A DNA stretch of 64,000 nucleotides from Streptococcus sp. Marseille-P6264 (GTDB taxonomy: Bacteria > Bacillota > Bacilli > Lactobacillales > Streptococcaceae), in NCBI RefSeq assembly GCF_902460355.1, contig NZ_CABPTO010000008.1, forward strand, positions 1-64,000, read 5' to 3'. This document shows positions 8,409 to 17,922 of the stretch, in pieces. The translations under genes and the position numbers were made by a program. Each line of letters opens with the position of its first letter. Position 1 is the stretch's first letter. Below the pieces are notes generated by a model. It was not told where the DNA came from. It ran no database searches and saw only the letters and a list, made by a program, of their open reading frames with translations.

Positions 8409-9198
8409 ACCGTTAACGAGCAAGAGTTTGATTCTCTATAATCGGAATTTCCGAGAAGATGATAAGCTGGTCAAGATTTTTACGGAACAGGCTGGCAAGC
8501 GAATGTTTTTCGTGAAACATGCTGGAAAATCCAAGCTGGCACCAGTCATCCAGCCTCTGACGACGGCAGAACTCTTGATGAAAATCAATGACGACGGGCT
8601 CAGCTATATCGAAGATTATCAAGCTGTGGAAAGTTACGGGCAAATCAAGGGCGATCTCTTTGTCATGGCTTATGCCAGCTATGTGGCAGCCCTAGCAGAT
8701 GCTAGTATTCAGGACAATCAGCCAGATCCAGCCCTCTTTGTCTTCCTGCAAAAGACACTGGATTTGATGAATCAAGGGCTGGATTATGAGGTTTTGACAA
8801 ATATCTTTGAAATTCAGATTTTATCTCGCTTTGGCGTTTCTCTGAATTTCCATGACTGTGTTTTTTGTCATCGGACAGGTCTGCCTTTTGATTTTTCCTT
8901 TCAATATGGCGGGGTGCTCTGTCCAGAGCATTATTACAAGGATGCTCATCGCAGTCATCTTAATCCCAATATTCCTTTTTTGCTCAATCAGTTTCAGGCG
9001 GTTCAGTTTAGTGAGTTGGAGACAATTTCGCTTAAGCCGAAAATCAAGCGACAGATAAGGGATTTTATGGATCAACTCTATGATGAATACGTGGGCATTC
9101 ATCTCAAATCAAAGAAATTTATCGACTCTCTGGGCGACTGGGGCAGTATTTTACAAGACAAACATGAGGAAGAACAGCATGAAAAAAATAGCTATTGA
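8401..9198 (+). CDS. recO: DNA repair protein RecO
   Basis: A 265-aa recombination mediator that helps load RecA through RecFOR and anneals single strands. It has an N-terminal OB fold (about 1-80) and a C-terminal helical region with a zinc-site remnant ([14 protein letters not shown]). It overlaps araT by 8 bp upstream and plsX by 20 bp downstream, indicating a compact operon. Confidence 0.93.
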   Translation: MLRPLTSKSLILYNRNFREDDKLVKIFTEQAGKRMFFVKHAGKSKLAPVIQPLTTAELLMKINDDGLSYIEDYQAVESYGQIKGDLFVMAYASYVAALADASIQDNQPDPALFVFLQKTLDLMNQGLDYEVLTNIFEIQILSRFGVSLNFHDCVFCHRTGLPFDFSFQYGGVLCPEHYYKDAHRSHLNPNIPFLLNQFQAVQFSELETISLKPKIKRQIRDFMDQLYDEYVGIHLKSKKFIDSLGDWGSILQDKHEEEQHEKNSY

Positions 9199-10183
9199 TG
9201 CCATGGGCGGAGACAATGCCCCTCAGGCTTTAGTCGAAGGTGCCAATCAGGCTCTGAGAGACTTCTCGGATATTGAGATTGTTCTCTATGGGGATGAGGC
9301 CAAGATTAAACCTCTGTTGACAGCGACAGAGCGCGTCAGCATCGTTCATACAGATGAAAAGATTGACTCGGATGATGAGCCGACCAAAGCTATTCGTAAG
9401 AAGAAGCAGGCCAGCATGGTTTTGGCAGCCAAGGCAGTCAAGGATGGAGAAGCAGATGCGGTCCTGTCTGCTGGTAACACAGGGGCGCTTTTGGCAGCGG
9501 GCTTCTTTATCGTCGGACGGATCAAAAATATTGACCGACCAGGACTTTTGTCCACTTTACCGACTGGAGATGGCCGAGGCTTTGATATGCTGGATCTGGG
9601 GGCAAATGCTGAAAATACCCCTCACCATCTGCATCAATATGCTATCCTAGGTTCTTTTTATGCGGAAAATGTTCGTGGCATTCAGCAGCCACGGGTTGGT
9701 TTGCTCAATAATGGAACTGAAGCCAGCAAGGGAGACCCTCTGCGTAAGGAAACCTATGCCTTGCTGGCGGCGGATGACAAGTTGAACTTCATCGGCAATA
9801 TAGAGGCTCGTGACCTTATGGATGGAGTAGCAGATGTTGTCGTAGCAGATGGCTTTACGGGCAATGCCGTGCTCAAGTCTATCGAAGGAACGGCCATTAG
9901 CATCCTAGGTCAGCTTAAAAAGGCTGTGCTAGGTGGTGGTCTTAAGGCTAAACTAGGGGCTTTGTTGCTCAAAGATAGCCTACAAGAGATGCGCAAGAGT
10001 CTGGACTATTCCAGTGCCGGTGGGGCCGTTCTCTTTGGTCTTAAGGCGCCAGTGGTCAAGACGCATGGTTCAAGTGATGCCAAGGCCGTATATAGTACTA
10101 TTCGTCAGATTCGGACCATGCTGGAGACAGATGTTGTCGGAAAATCTGTGGTAGAATTTTCAAAAGAGGTGGAAAGAGAATGA
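9179..10183 (+). CDS. plsX: phosphate acyltransferase PlsX
   Basis: A 334-aa peripheral membrane enzyme that converts acyl-ACP to acyl-phosphate for phosphatidic acid synthesis. It starts [15 protein letters not shown], the family's N-terminal signature. The ATG at 9179 is used because GAGGA lies upstream and this motif sits right at the start. It overlaps recO by 20 bp and acpP by 4 bp (ATGA), so it is coupled to the carrier protein that supplies its substrate. Confidence 0.95.
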   Translation: MKKIAIDAMGGDNAPQALVEGANQALRDFSDIEIVLYGDEAKIKPLLTATERVSIVHTDEKIDSDDEPTKAIRKKKQASMVLAAKAVKDGEADAVLSAGNTGALLAAGFFIVGRIKNIDRPGLLSTLPTGDGRGFDMLDLGANAENTPHHLHQYAILGSFYAENVRGIQQPRVGLLNNGTEASKGDPLRKETYALLAADDKLNFIGNIEARDLMDGVADVVVADGFTGNAVLKSIEGTAISILGQLKKAVLGGGLKAKLGALLLKDSLQEMRKSLDYSSAGGAVLFGLKAPVVKTHGSSDAKAVYSTIRQIRTMLETDVVGKSVVEFSKEVERE

Positions 10184-10422
10184 ATCAAGAACAAATTTAT
10201 CAAAAAGTAACAGAAATTATCCAAGAACGTCAGGGAGAGGACTTTGTGGTCCAGCCAACTTTGGGCTTAAAAGATGATTTAGGCGCTGATTCTGTTGACT
10301 TAATGGAATTTATCCTGACTTTGGAGGATGAGTTTGCGATTGAAATTTCAGATGAGGATGTTGATCGCTTTGAAAATGTCGCAGATATTGTTGCCTATTT
10401 GGAAAAGAAACTAGCGAAGTAA
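10180..10422 (+). CDS. acpP: acyl carrier protein
   Basis: An 80-aa acidic four-helix carrier. Ser38 in [10 protein letters not shown] is the phosphopantetheine attachment site. Its ATG overlaps the plsX stop. Streptococci usually have a second ACP in the fab cluster, and this copy belongs to the plsX operon. Confidence 0.93.
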   Translation: MNQEQIYQKVTEIIQERQGEDFVVQPTLGLKDDLGADSVDLMEFILTLEDEFAIEISDEDVDRFENVADIVAYLEKKLAK

Positions 10423-10447
10423 GAAATCGACTTTGATTTGAATAGAG

Positions 10448-10480
10448 AAAAACCTTGGTTTACAAAACCAAGGTTTTTTT
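10448..10480 (+). terminator. terminator between acpP and the convergent CHAP gene
   Basis: Long stem AACCTTGGTTT/AAACCAAGGTT with A-rich and T-rich flanks on both sides, so it can serve both converging transcripts. Confidence 0.92.
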
Positions 10481-10487
10481 AGTGGAT

Positions 10488-12434
10488 TTATTTTGGATAG
10501 ATATAGCTAACAGCTCCTTGACCGGCGGCGTAAGGATTGAACCAGCCACGGAAGTTGCCAATGTATTGTTTGCCCGCATAGTTGGATTCTTTGATTTGGA
10601 TGCGGGTATTGGATTCGACATGGGTGACAACACCGACATGCCCATAACCGCCATCGGTCCAGCAAATGATGGCTCCGACTTGTGGGGTGCTTCCTGTTCG
10701 GAAACCAGCTGCGCGTGCGCTAGCTGCCCATTGGCCACCGTTGCCCCAGTAAGGACCAGCCCAAGGAGCCAGTACTTTTGCTCCCCAAGTACACTGGCCA
10801 TGAGGATAAGAGGAGGCTCCAGCATAATCAGGGGTGTAGAGGGTTGGCTCAGGCGTAGTTGGTTTATCAACCTGATAGCTGGTGCCTGTAAGTCCAGTCA
10901 TCTGTCCATTGAGATTACGGTAAACATGGGTATGGAAGAGTCCATTTCCAGCATGCTGTTGCGTATTGATGGTAAATTTATACAGGCCATTGCCCACTTT
11001 GTTAGCAGTGTACCATTTGATGTCATCCTGGCCATTGGCCTCTGACCAAGTTGGTAGAGAAATGGTTCCTGGTCCGAAAGCATCGGAAACGGTCACTTCG
11101 TAATTGTAGGTAGAGATTTTATTGACAGAAACCTTGGCTTTGATATTTTCAGCGGAGAGGGTGACGCTGTCTGTCGCATAGTTATGCTCGCTACCATCTT
11201 TGTACTTAATGTAGATATGATTGGTGTAGCTTCCAGATAAGGCTTGGTGGTTACGGATATTGAATTGTGCAGTAAAAGTCCCATCTCCATTATTACTTGC
11301 CTCATACCACTTGATATTACTTTGATTCTGGGTACTCCAAATAGGGACACGGACGGATTGAATTGCCTTAGATGCGGCAGTTTCAGTGACTTTTACAGTG
11401 TAGGTTCCCTCTTCCTGATTGATGTTTTCAACAGAGAAAAGCGGTTTTTGGTCTTTTTGAGAAGGTATTTTTCCAGCATCTATTGTAGCAGTCGCTCCTG
11501 CTAAACATGTAAAGGCTGGATTGACATAGCTTTCGCCATAGAGATGGATATGGTAGGTTCCGGTATCGTAATTGTGCTTCTTCAGCTCGACTCTGACGCT
11601 ATAACTGCCATCAGGATTTTTCCTTGCTTGATACCATTGTAAATCATCTTGTCCCTTATTTTCAGACCAGGTTGGGACAGTGACCTTATACATGGATTCA
11701 GGAAGATTTTTGATAAGGATTTCCATAATGCCAGGTTCAGGGAAGCTTGTCTGAATGGTCGGATTAGGTTTTTCTAGATGGAAAGTAGTGCCCGATTGGT
11801 AAATCATTTTGCCATTTTTATTTTCATAAGTATCTACGAAATATTTTCCATAACCTTTGTGTTTAGAAAAGTTAAATTCAGTACTCTCTTGCCCAGCTTC
11901 ATACCAATTAAGATCATCGCCACCATTTTCATCAGACCAAACTGCATGGACAATTTTTGAGTTCCTTTGGTCTTTATTTCGCGTAAAATTGATGCGGCCG
12001 GTTTGTCCAGATGTTGTGACGCTTGTCTTGCTAGCAGGCTTATTAACAGTGAAGGTTGTACCATTCAAGCCTATCATTTTACCGTTAATATTAATGTAAG
12101 TGTGCACATGGAAGGTGCCATAGCCAGCGTGCTGCCGGAGGTCAATGGCTGTGCTGGTTGTCTGAGGCGTGGTGTACCATTTCAAATCATCCTGTCCGTT
12201 TTCGTCGGACCAGACTGCGTGGGAAATGGTATAGGGAACCTGAGCCTTGGAGCGGGCATAATGAATCTGTGCTGTATCTCCAGTGACATTGACGGTCACA
12301 TTGCTGGCACGATCAGTGGGGCCTAGGACTTTGTTTCTAGCTTCAGTCGATGTAACAGCTTGAGCTGTGGAATGACTGGCAAATAGCCCAAGGACTGCTC
12401 CGGATAATAAAAACAGCTTCTGATATTTTTTCAT
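10488..12434 (-). CDS. secreted CHAP protein with five Bsp-like repeats
   Basis: A 648-aa protein. The start is placed at MKKYQKL because GGAG lies 7 nt upstream; a longer in-frame N-terminus lacks both a Shine-Dalgarno and a signal peptide. The signal peptide ends near TAQA/VT. Five ~90-residue repeats follow, each with a W-S-x-x-N-G-Q-D-D-L-x-W-Y core and H-x-Y later, resembling the GBS Bsp-like repeat family. The C-terminal CHAP domain (543-648) has Cys548 and His599. It probably cleaves peptidoglycan, with the repeats binding the cell surface. The CHAP domain closely resembles that of PcsB. It sits alone between acpP and purD. Confidence 0.9.
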   Translation of the reverse strand: MKKYQKLFLLSGAVLGLFASHSTAQAVTSTEARNKVLGPTDRASNVTVNVTGDTAQIHYARSKAQVPYTISHAVWSDENGQDDLKWYTTPQTTSTAIDLRQHAGYGTFHVHTYININGKMIGLNGTTFTVNKPASKTSVTTSGQTGRINFTRNKDQRNSKIVHAVWSDENGGDDLNWYEAGQESTEFNFSKHKGYGKYFVDTYENKNGKMIYQSGTTFHLEKPNPTIQTSFPEPGIMEILIKNLPESMYKVTVPTWSENKGQDDLQWYQARKNPDGSYSVRVELKKHNYDTGTYHIHLYGESYVNPAFTCLAGATATIDAGKIPSQKDQKPLFSVENINQEEGTYTVKVTETAASKAIQSVRVPIWSTQNQSNIKWYEASNNGDGTFTAQFNIRNHQALSGSYTNHIYIKYKDGSEHNYATDSVTLSAENIKAKVSVNKISTYNYEVTVSDAFGPGTISLPTWSEANGQDDIKWYTANKVGNGLYKFTINTQQHAGNGLFHTHVYRNLNGQMTGLTGTSYQVDKPTTPEPTLYTPDYAGASSYPHGQCTWGAKVLAPWAGPYWGNGGQWAASARAAGFRTGSTPQVGAIICWTDGGYGHVGVVTHVESNTRIQIKESNYAGKQYIGNFRGWFNPYAAGQGAVSYIYPK

Positions 12435-12691
12435 AAATCTCCTTTGAATAAGTAATTTGGATGATTCCATTTAGATTATTCGGGAAAAAATATAAAAAAA
12501 AGAAAAATTTTAAAAGATGTTGAAACTTGAATTTCTAATTTATTTTAGTTTTATGAAATTTTTGATATTTGAAATAAAAGTAATGAAATAGTCAAAATAC
12601 AAAAAATAATATAGGTAGATTTTATTTTTCAGAGATGGATATTCCTAACAAAAATAGATATTTCTCTTCTTTCCCTACTTAGAATAGAATA
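12435..12691. other. AT-rich spacer between divergent CHAP and purD genes
   Basis: About 260 bp, very AT-rich. It must hold the CHAP gene promoter on the minus strand, but no confident -35/-10 pair could be picked. No open frame or repeat was recognised. Confidence 0.4.
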
Positions 12692-12780
12692 AAACGAACG
12701 ATTATGATATAATTTAGATGAATGATTCGTAAAAATGGCAATGGTTTTTACGTGATGTGTTGGCTTGGTGCGTAAGCACC
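12692..12780 (+). promoter_or_regulatory. purD promoter with PurBox-like site and hairpin leader
   Basis: AAAACGAACGATT (12692-12704) resembles the PurBox (AWWWCCGAACWWT) with imperfect fit. TATAAT lies at 12708-12713. The leader then contains two hairpins: CGTAAAAA/TTTTTACG (12728-12752) and GGTGC-GTAA-GCACC (12767-12780). A PurR-activated promoter is likely from the family; the role of the hairpins is unknown. Confidence 0.45.
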
Positions 12781-12810
12781 TATGATGATGGATGTTGAGG
12801 TATCTTAGCT

Positions 12811-14073
12811 ATGAAGCTTTTAGTTGTTGGTTCGGGCGGTCGTGAGCATGCGATTTCCAAGAAGTTGTTGGAGTCTCAGGGTGTGGAGCAGGTCTTTGTC
12901 GCACCTGGAAATGATGGCATGACCTTGGATGGGCTAGACTTGGTGAATATTGGAATTTCCGAACATTCTAAATTGATTGAGTTCGCAAAGGCGAACGATA
13001 TTGCTTGGTCTTTTATTGGCCCGGATGATGCCCTGGCAGCTGGAATTGTGGATGATTTTAACCAAGCTGGACTCAAGGCTTTCGGCCCATCTCGTTTAGC
13101 TGCGGAGCTGGAATGGTCCAAGGATTTTGCTAAGGAAATCATGGTTAAATACGGCGTTCCGACAGCAGCCTATGGCACATTTTCCGACTTTGAGGAAGCC
13201 AAATCCTACATAGAAAAGCAAGGGGCGCCTATCGTAGTAAAGGCGGACGGCCTAGCTCTAGGCAAGGGCGTGGTCGTAGCAGAGACCGTAGAGCAGGCAG
13301 TCGAGGCAGCTCATGAGATGCTCTTGGACAATAAATTTGGTGATTCAGGTGCGCGCGTGGTTATCGAGGAGTTTCTGGACGGCGAGGAGTTCTCCCTCTT
13401 TGCCTTTGTCAATGGCGACAAGTTTTACATCATGCCGACGGCTCAGGATCACAAGCGTGCCTATGATGGTGACAAGGGTCCCAATACAGGTGGGATGGGT
13501 GCTTATGCGCCAGTTCCACACTTGCCACAGAGCGTGGTTGACACAGCGGTTGACACGATTGTCAAGCCAGTCCTTGAGGGGATGATTAAAGAAGGTCGCC
13601 CTTATTTGGGCGTGCTCTACGCGGGCTTGATTCTGACAGCAGACGGGCCTAAGGTCATCGAGTTCAACGCTCGCTTTGGCGACCCAGAGACCCAGATTAT
13701 CCTGCCTCGCCTAACGTCTGATTTTGCGCAAAATATCACGGACATCCTTGATGGCAAGGAGCCGAGCATTACTTGGACAGACAAGGGTGTGACTCTGGGC
13801 GTGGTTGTCGCATCTAATGGCTATCCGCTAGATTATGACAAGGGTGTCGAGTTGCCAGCCAAAACCGATGGCGATATCATCACTTACTATGCAGGAGCTA
13901 AGTTTGCGGAAAATAGCAGAGCACTGCTATCAAACGGCGGACGTGTCTACATGCTCGTCACCACAGCAGATACCGTCAAAGAAGCCCAAGACACCATATA
14001 TAGCGAACTTAACAAACAAAACACAGAAGGTCTCTTTTACCGAACAGATATCGGAAGCAAGGCTATTCGATAA
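12811..14073 (+). CDS. purD: phosphoribosylamine-glycine ligase
   Basis: A 420-aa ATP-grasp enzyme joining phosphoribosylamine and glycine to give GAR, step 2 of IMP synthesis. It begins with the Rossmann-like GSGGREHAI. The ATP-grasp region includes VKADGLALGKGV and the metal-site motif EFNARFGDPETQ. Start is set by GAGG upstream. purE follows 191 bp later, an unusual gap filled by a structured RNA element. Confidence 0.95.
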   Translation: MKLLVVGSGGREHAISKKLLESQGVEQVFVAPGNDGMTLDGLDLVNIGISEHSKLIEFAKANDIAWSFIGPDDALAAGIVDDFNQAGLKAFGPSRLAAELEWSKDFAKEIMVKYGVPTAAYGTFSDFEEAKSYIEKQGAPIVVKADGLALGKGVVVAETVEQAVEAAHEMLLDNKFGDSGARVVIEEFLDGEEFSLFAFVNGDKFYIMPTAQDHKRAYDGDKGPNTGGMGAYAPVPHLPQSVVDTAVDTIVKPVLEGMIKEGRPYLGVLYAGLILTADGPKVIEFNARFGDPETQIILPRLTSDFAQNITDILDGKEPSITWTDKGVTLGVVVASNGYPLDYDKGVELPAKTDGDIITYYAGAKFAENSRALLSNGGRVYMLVTTADTVKEAQDTIYSELNKQNTEGLFYRTDIGSKAIR

Positions 14074-14087
14074 AGATATAAGAAAAA

Positions 14088-14239
14088 GCGACGAAGTCGC
14101 CAAGTACGATAATGGTCGCCGTGGTGAAAAGACCAGAACAATTTCTGTTCTGGTCTAGGGAAACTTTGAGACCTTAGGCTCAGAGTTTAGGAATGAAACC
14201 GAAGGTTTGCTTCCGTCCCCACCACCTAAGACCATTATC
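14088..14239 (+). ncRNA. candidate structured RNA between purD and purE
   Basis: A small hairpin GCGAC-GAA-GTCGC (14088-14100) precedes a closed multi-branch fold. P1 is GATAATGGTC (14108-14117) with GACCATTATC (14230-14239). P2 is GTGGTG (14121-14126) with CACCAC (14220-14225). Inside are three hairpins: GACCAGAACA/TGTTCTGGTC (14131-14155), AAACTTTGAG/CTCAGAGTTT (14161-14188) and GGAA..AAACC-GAA-GGTTT..TTCC (14190-14214). All pairs were read by eye. It could be a cis-regulator of purE, an mRNA-processing or stability element, or a mobile small repeat. I do not recognise an Rfam family. Confidence 0.65.
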
Positions 14240-14264
14240 AAAAAAGAAGAAAAAAGGAAAAATC

Positions 14265-14756
14265 ATGACTAAACCAATTGTTTCCATCATCATGGGCTCA
14301 AAATCTGACTGGGCCACCATGCAAAAAACAGCTGAAATCCTAGACCGCTTTGGTGTAGCCTACGAAAAGAAAGTCGTCTCTGCTCACCGTACACCAGACC
14401 TCATGTTCAAACATGCTGAAGAAGCCCGTAGCCGTGGCATCAAGGTTATCATCGCTGGTGCTGGAGGTGCAGCCCATTTACCAGGAATGGTAGCTGCCAA
14501 AACAACCCTTCCAGTCATTGGTGTGCCTGTCAAGTCTCGTGCCCTTAGTGGCGTGGACTCGCTCTACTCTATCGTACAGATGCCGGGCGGTGTGCCTGTT
14601 GCGACAATGGCTATCGGTGAAGCGGGTGCGACAAACGCAGCCCTGACTGCCCTTCGGATCTTGGCCATTGAAGACCAAGACCTGGCAGCAGCGCTAGCGG
14701 ATTTTGCTGAAGAACAAGGAAAAATCGCTGAGGAGTCTACGAATGAGCTCATCTAA
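14265..14756 (+). CDS. purE: N5-carboxyaminoimidazole ribonucleotide mutase PurE
   Basis: A 163-aa class I PurE that converts N5-CAIR to CAIR in purine synthesis. The N-terminal MGSKSDW loop, VSAHRTPD and the [11 protein letters not shown] motif are present. ATG 14265 is preferred over an upstream in-frame codon because it follows AAGGAAAAATC and matches family N-termini. It overlaps purK by 14 bp. Confidence 0.95.
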   Translation: MTKPIVSIIMGSKSDWATMQKTAEILDRFGVAYEKKVVSAHRTPDLMFKHAEEARSRGIKVIIAGAGGAAHLPGMVAAKTTLPVIGVPVKSRALSGVDSLYSIVQMPGGVPVATMAIGEAGATNAALTALRILAIEDQDLAAALADFAEEQGKIAEESTNELI

Positions 14757-15834
14757 AACTATCGGAATTATCGGTGGCGGGCAGCTGGGTCAGATGATGG
14801 CTATTTCTGCTATCTATATGGGCCACAAGGTTATCGCGCTGGATCCTGCGGCGGATTGCCCTGCCTCTCGCGTGGCGGAAATCATCGTGGCACCTTATAA
14901 TGATGTGGAGGCCCTCCGTCAGTTGGCGGAGCGTTGTGATGTTCTCACCTATGAGTTTGAAAATGTCGATGCTGACGGTTTGGATGCGGTTATCAAGGAT
15001 GGACAACTCCCTCAAGGGACAGATCTGCTCCGCATTTCCCAAAATCGCATTTCTGAAAAGGACTTTCTTTCAAACAAGGCTCAAGTCACTGTGGCACCCT
15101 ACAAGGTCGTGACTTCAAGCCAAGACTTAGCAGATATCGACCTCTCTAAAAACTATGTCCTCAAGACTGCGACCGGTGGCTATGATGGCCATGGTCAAAA
15201 GGTTATTCGCTCGGAAGTAGACTTAGAAGAAGCCTATGCGCTAGCGGATTCAGCAGATTGCGTTTTGGAGGAATTTGTCAACTTCGACCTTGAGATTTCC
15301 GTCATCGTGTCAGGAAATGGCAAGGACGTCACAGTTTTCCCGGTTCAGGAAAATATCCACCGCAACAATATCCTGTCTAAGACCATCGTACCAGCCCGCA
15401 TTTTAGAAAGTCTAGCTGACAAGGCCAAAGCCATGGCGGTGCGAATCGCAGACCAGCTTAAGCTATCTGGAACTCTCTGTGTGGAAATGTTTGCGACAGC
15501 TGACGACATCATTGTTAATGAAATTGCTCCACGGCCACACAACTCTGGGCATTACTCAATTGAAGCCTGTGACTTCTCCCAGTTTGACACGCATATTTTG
15601 GGTGTTCTCGGAGCACCATTGCCAGCTATTAAACTACATGCGCCTGCTGTTATGCTCAATGTTCTCGGCCAACACGTCGAGGCCGCTGAAAAATTTGTCA
15701 CAGAAAATCCAAACGCCCACCTCCACATGTATGGTAAAATAGAAGCAAAGCACAACCGCAAGATGGGACATGTGACTTTGTGTAGTGATGCGCCGGATGA
15801 GGTGGAGGAGTTTGGAGAAGGGATTGATTTTTAG
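14743..15834 (+). CDS. purK: 5-(carboxyamino)imidazole ribonucleotide synthase PurK
   Basis: A 363-aa ATP-grasp carboxylase forming N5-CAIR from AIR, bicarbonate and ATP. It has the N-terminal [16 protein letters not shown]-binding [13 protein letters not shown] and [18 protein letters not shown] precedes ATG 14743 and the gene overlaps purE. Its last ~35 codons (15712-15816) have a diverged second copy at 19223-19327, beyond an AT-rich island. Confidence 0.95.
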   Translation: MSSSKTIGIIGGGQLGQMMAISAIYMGHKVIALDPAADCPASRVAEIIVAPYNDVEALRQLAERCDVLTYEFENVDADGLDAVIKDGQLPQGTDLLRISQNRISEKDFLSNKAQVTVAPYKVVTSSQDLADIDLSKNYVLKTATGGYDGHGQKVIRSEVDLEEAYALADSADCVLEEFVNFDLEISVIVSGNGKDVTVFPVQENIHRNNILSKTIVPARILESLADKAKAMAVRIADQLKLSGTLCVEMFATADDIIVNEIAPRPHNSGHYSIEACDFSQFDTHILGVLGAPLPAIKLHAPAVMLNVLGQHVEAAEKFVTENPNAHLHMYGKIEAKHNRKMGHVTLCSDAPDEVEEFGEGIDF

Positions 15835-16421
15835 TGGATAAGTTTTTTACAAATGAACACGGTTATTTTAATTGGCAATCTGTATTAGCGATTGTAGGGG
15901 TTTTTGGCTTTGTTTTGGGGGATTTATATCTATGTTGATAAACGAAAATCGAAGATACAAGAACGAAAAATACAAAGTCAAGTACAAAAACAAGAAAAAT
16001 TAACGGAACCTTATAACGAGTTAATCAGGATAATATCTTTATTTCCAAATAGAACTCCATATGATGTCATGACTCTATTATCATATGGACCTAACTTTTA
16101 TTCAGAAAACTTTGATACGGTGAATGGAATTTTGGAAATTCAGATTAAGGAAGATTATCAAAAGCGATTAGAGCGAAAAGGTCTTATTTATCAAGATGAA
16201 GAAGATATCAAAACAGGAATAGAGAATATTATATCAAGGAAATAGAAAAAATCAAAAATCAGTATTTTTTAGCTAAGAAAGAATATGAACGATTTAGAAG
16301 TACCGATAAGATTATTGAATTGTATGCCAATCAAGACGTAAAAAATTGCTTAGTCAAGTTTGATGTTACTTGGCACAACGCTTTTATTGCATGTACTTTA
16401 ATGATAATCAGAAATTTATAA
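15834..16421 (+). pseudogene. frameshifted small membrane-anchored protein
   Basis: A GTG overlaps the purK stop and opens a frame reading [15 protein letters not shown] and a membrane helix. That frame stops soon after a GGGGG run at 15917-15921. Reading four Gs instead joins it in frame to IYIYVDKRKSK and a charged ~110-residue domain. A second shift near 16230 would join a further segment (KEIEKIKNQYFLAKKEY) ending at TAA 16419-16421. The likely ancestor was a ~195-aa protein with one N-terminal helix. Function unknown. Sequencing error at the G run cannot be excluded. Confidence 0.6.
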
Positions 16422-16453
16422 GTCATAAAGGAGAATAGTTAAGTTAAACAGAG

Positions 16454-17356
16454 ATGAGTGAGAAAAAGAAAAAATGTATAATTTGTGCTATTAAAAAATC
16501 GGAAAATGATTTTAAAACAGAACATATAATACTTGAGAGTTTAGGGGGAAATAGACAACCAGAGAATACGCTTAAAGATATATGTGTGGATTGTAATTCA
16601 AATTTAGGAAGGCATGTTGATTCGATATTTGTAAATAGTCCATTATTAGAGTTTATTCGAAATAGGAAAGGTATTAAAGGAAAAAATGGAGTTCCGGGTT
16701 TAGATAAATTGGATTTTCCTTTTTGGATTCCAGAAATTACGGGAAATTTGATGACAAATAAGAAGACTGGAGATATAACAGGCTTTAGAGCAAATTATGG
16801 AAAAAGCGAAAATTTTATTTTTGCTCCTAAAAATGTTAACTTAGGATATTTTAAAAAGCATATAGAATCTTATAGTGATGATGAGATAAGAGATAGAATT
16901 ATTGATTTTGATAAAGTAAAACTTTTTCCACGACTTGATGGTGTTGAGCTTCATCAGGAAGTAGTAGAGTATTATCTAAAGTATGTATTCTTTCCTTTGT
17001 CAATAAAAATATCATTTGAATACGCATATAAATATCTTGGAAGTTCATGGTTAAAACAAAGTATCTCAAAAGACATAAAGGAAGTTTTATTTCAATTATG
17101 TCAAGGTAGTAAGTTAATTAAAATACCTGCAGATACTGAGTTATACATGGGAGATAAGCTTTCAAATGAAATAATAGTAGAGCTTGAGCAAGAGAAAAAT
17201 AAAATCTACGTGAGAATTGATATTTTTGGTATTTTTAATTCTAAGATGTTAATAAGTTATGAAAATTCACTTACAGGGCTGGAATGTGAGTATTTAAAGT
17301 TGAAAATTGATGTAAGCAATTCTAATACGAAAGACTTTGATATTAAATATATATGA
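16454..17356 (+). CDS. HNH-type endonuclease-like protein
   Basis: A 300-aa protein with an N-terminal zinc-supported HNH signature: Cys8-x2-Cys11, Glu23-His24, Cys44-x2-Cys47-Asn48, and His54. The remaining ~240 residues are not recognised. Such proteins cut nucleic acid and often sit in restriction or phage-defence islands. The gene is AT-rich and lies in an island between purK and purB, next to a HEPN-motif protein. The HNH call is motif-based; any defence role is inferred. Confidence 0.7.
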   Translation: MSEKKKKCIICAIKKSENDFKTEHIILESLGGNRQPENTLKDICVDCNSNLGRHVDSIFVNSPLLEFIRNRKGIKGKNGVPGLDKLDFPFWIPEITGNLMTNKKTGDITGFRANYGKSENFIFAPKNVNLGYFKKHIESYSDDEIRDRIIDFDKVKLFPRLDGVELHQEVVEYYLKYVFFPLSIKISFEYAYKYLGSSWLKQSISKDIKEVLFQLCQGSKLIKIPADTELYMGDKLSNEIIVELEQEKNKIYVRIDIFGIFNSKMLISYENSLTGLECEYLKLKIDVSNSNTKDFDIKYI

Positions 17357-17458
17357 AGTCAGAAAGTTTAAATATTAGTTGACTATAGAGTTAAATGAAA
17401 ATACTGAAGTGTTTGAATATAGACATTCTTTGGAATCTTACAAAGAATATAATTACAA

Positions 17459-17507
17459 AAGGAACAAGAGTACCGTATCTTCTAAAATGAATACGGGTTA
17501 CAGACTT
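17459..17507 (+). repeat. 49-bp imperfect direct repeat, copy A
   Basis: Matches 17610-17658 at roughly 40 of 49 positions (core TGAATACGGG-y-TAC-r-GACTT). Each copy can form a hairpin from CGTAT..TTC and GAA..TACG. The surrounding 300 bp (17357-17668) shows no convincing gene. Confidence 0.6.
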
Positions 17508-17609
17508 CTTTGGACTAAAATTTTAGATAAAAGAAAGGAGAAGAGCGAAAGTTCAAGTATTTAAACTCGGGCTAAAAGTGCCCTTCTTCCTGTAAAATAT
17601 ATACATAGA

Positions 17610-17658
17610 AAGGAATAAGAGCCTCGTATATTCTTAACTGAATACGGGCTACGGACTT
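17610..17658 (+). repeat. 49-bp imperfect direct repeat, copy B
   Basis: Second copy of the repeat at 17459. A GGGC-taaaagt-GCCC hairpin lies between the copies, near 17568-17583. Copy B ends just before the small broken gene at 17669. Confidence 0.6.
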
Positions 17659-17668
17659 GGTCATTACT

Positions 17669-17901
17669 ATGATTCAAATAATAGTTAATAGTTTTGTTGA
17701 GAAGGATAAGACTGGAGCAGTCGTTGAAGTCTTATTTGCAAGTGCTAACTATGATAAGGTGCAAGCTAAATATGATGAATTAGTTGTCCAATACCCTGAA
17801 AACTATTTAGCTATCTATGATCTACCGCGCTGGATACGGATTTGAATACACTAGATCACTATCCATCTGTATGGATTGGGAAAGAGGAGTTTGAGGAATA
17901 A
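17669..17901 (+). pseudogene. frameshifted small conserved-type protein
   Basis: Reads MIQIIVNSFVEKDKTGAVVE and on to YLAIYDLP, then stops. Removing two bases from the CGCG at about 17826-17830 continues the frame as LDTDLNTLDHYPSVWIGKEE to TAA 17899-17901, giving a ~76-aa acidic protein. A 2-bp CG duplication is the simplest explanation. No function recognised. Confidence 0.55.
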
Positions 17902-17922
17902 GTAGAATTTTAGGGGATAGAT

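Noticed and set aside
10455-11045. Long open frame on the plus strand opposite the CHAP gene (196 codons)
   Set aside because: It is the antisense shadow of the CHAP domain and the last Bsp-like repeat, with Cys/Ser-rich composition, no ribosome-binding site and no recognisable motif.
15904-16245. 113-codon frame taken as an intact gene from a TTG
   Set aside because: It lacks a ribosome-binding site and begins in the middle of a membrane helix whose first part is encoded in another frame just upstream, so a frameshifted longer gene fits better.
17379-17564. 61-codon frame after the HNH gene
   Set aside because: It begins with a weak start, spans one of the 49-bp repeats and has no protein-like pattern or ribosome-binding site.
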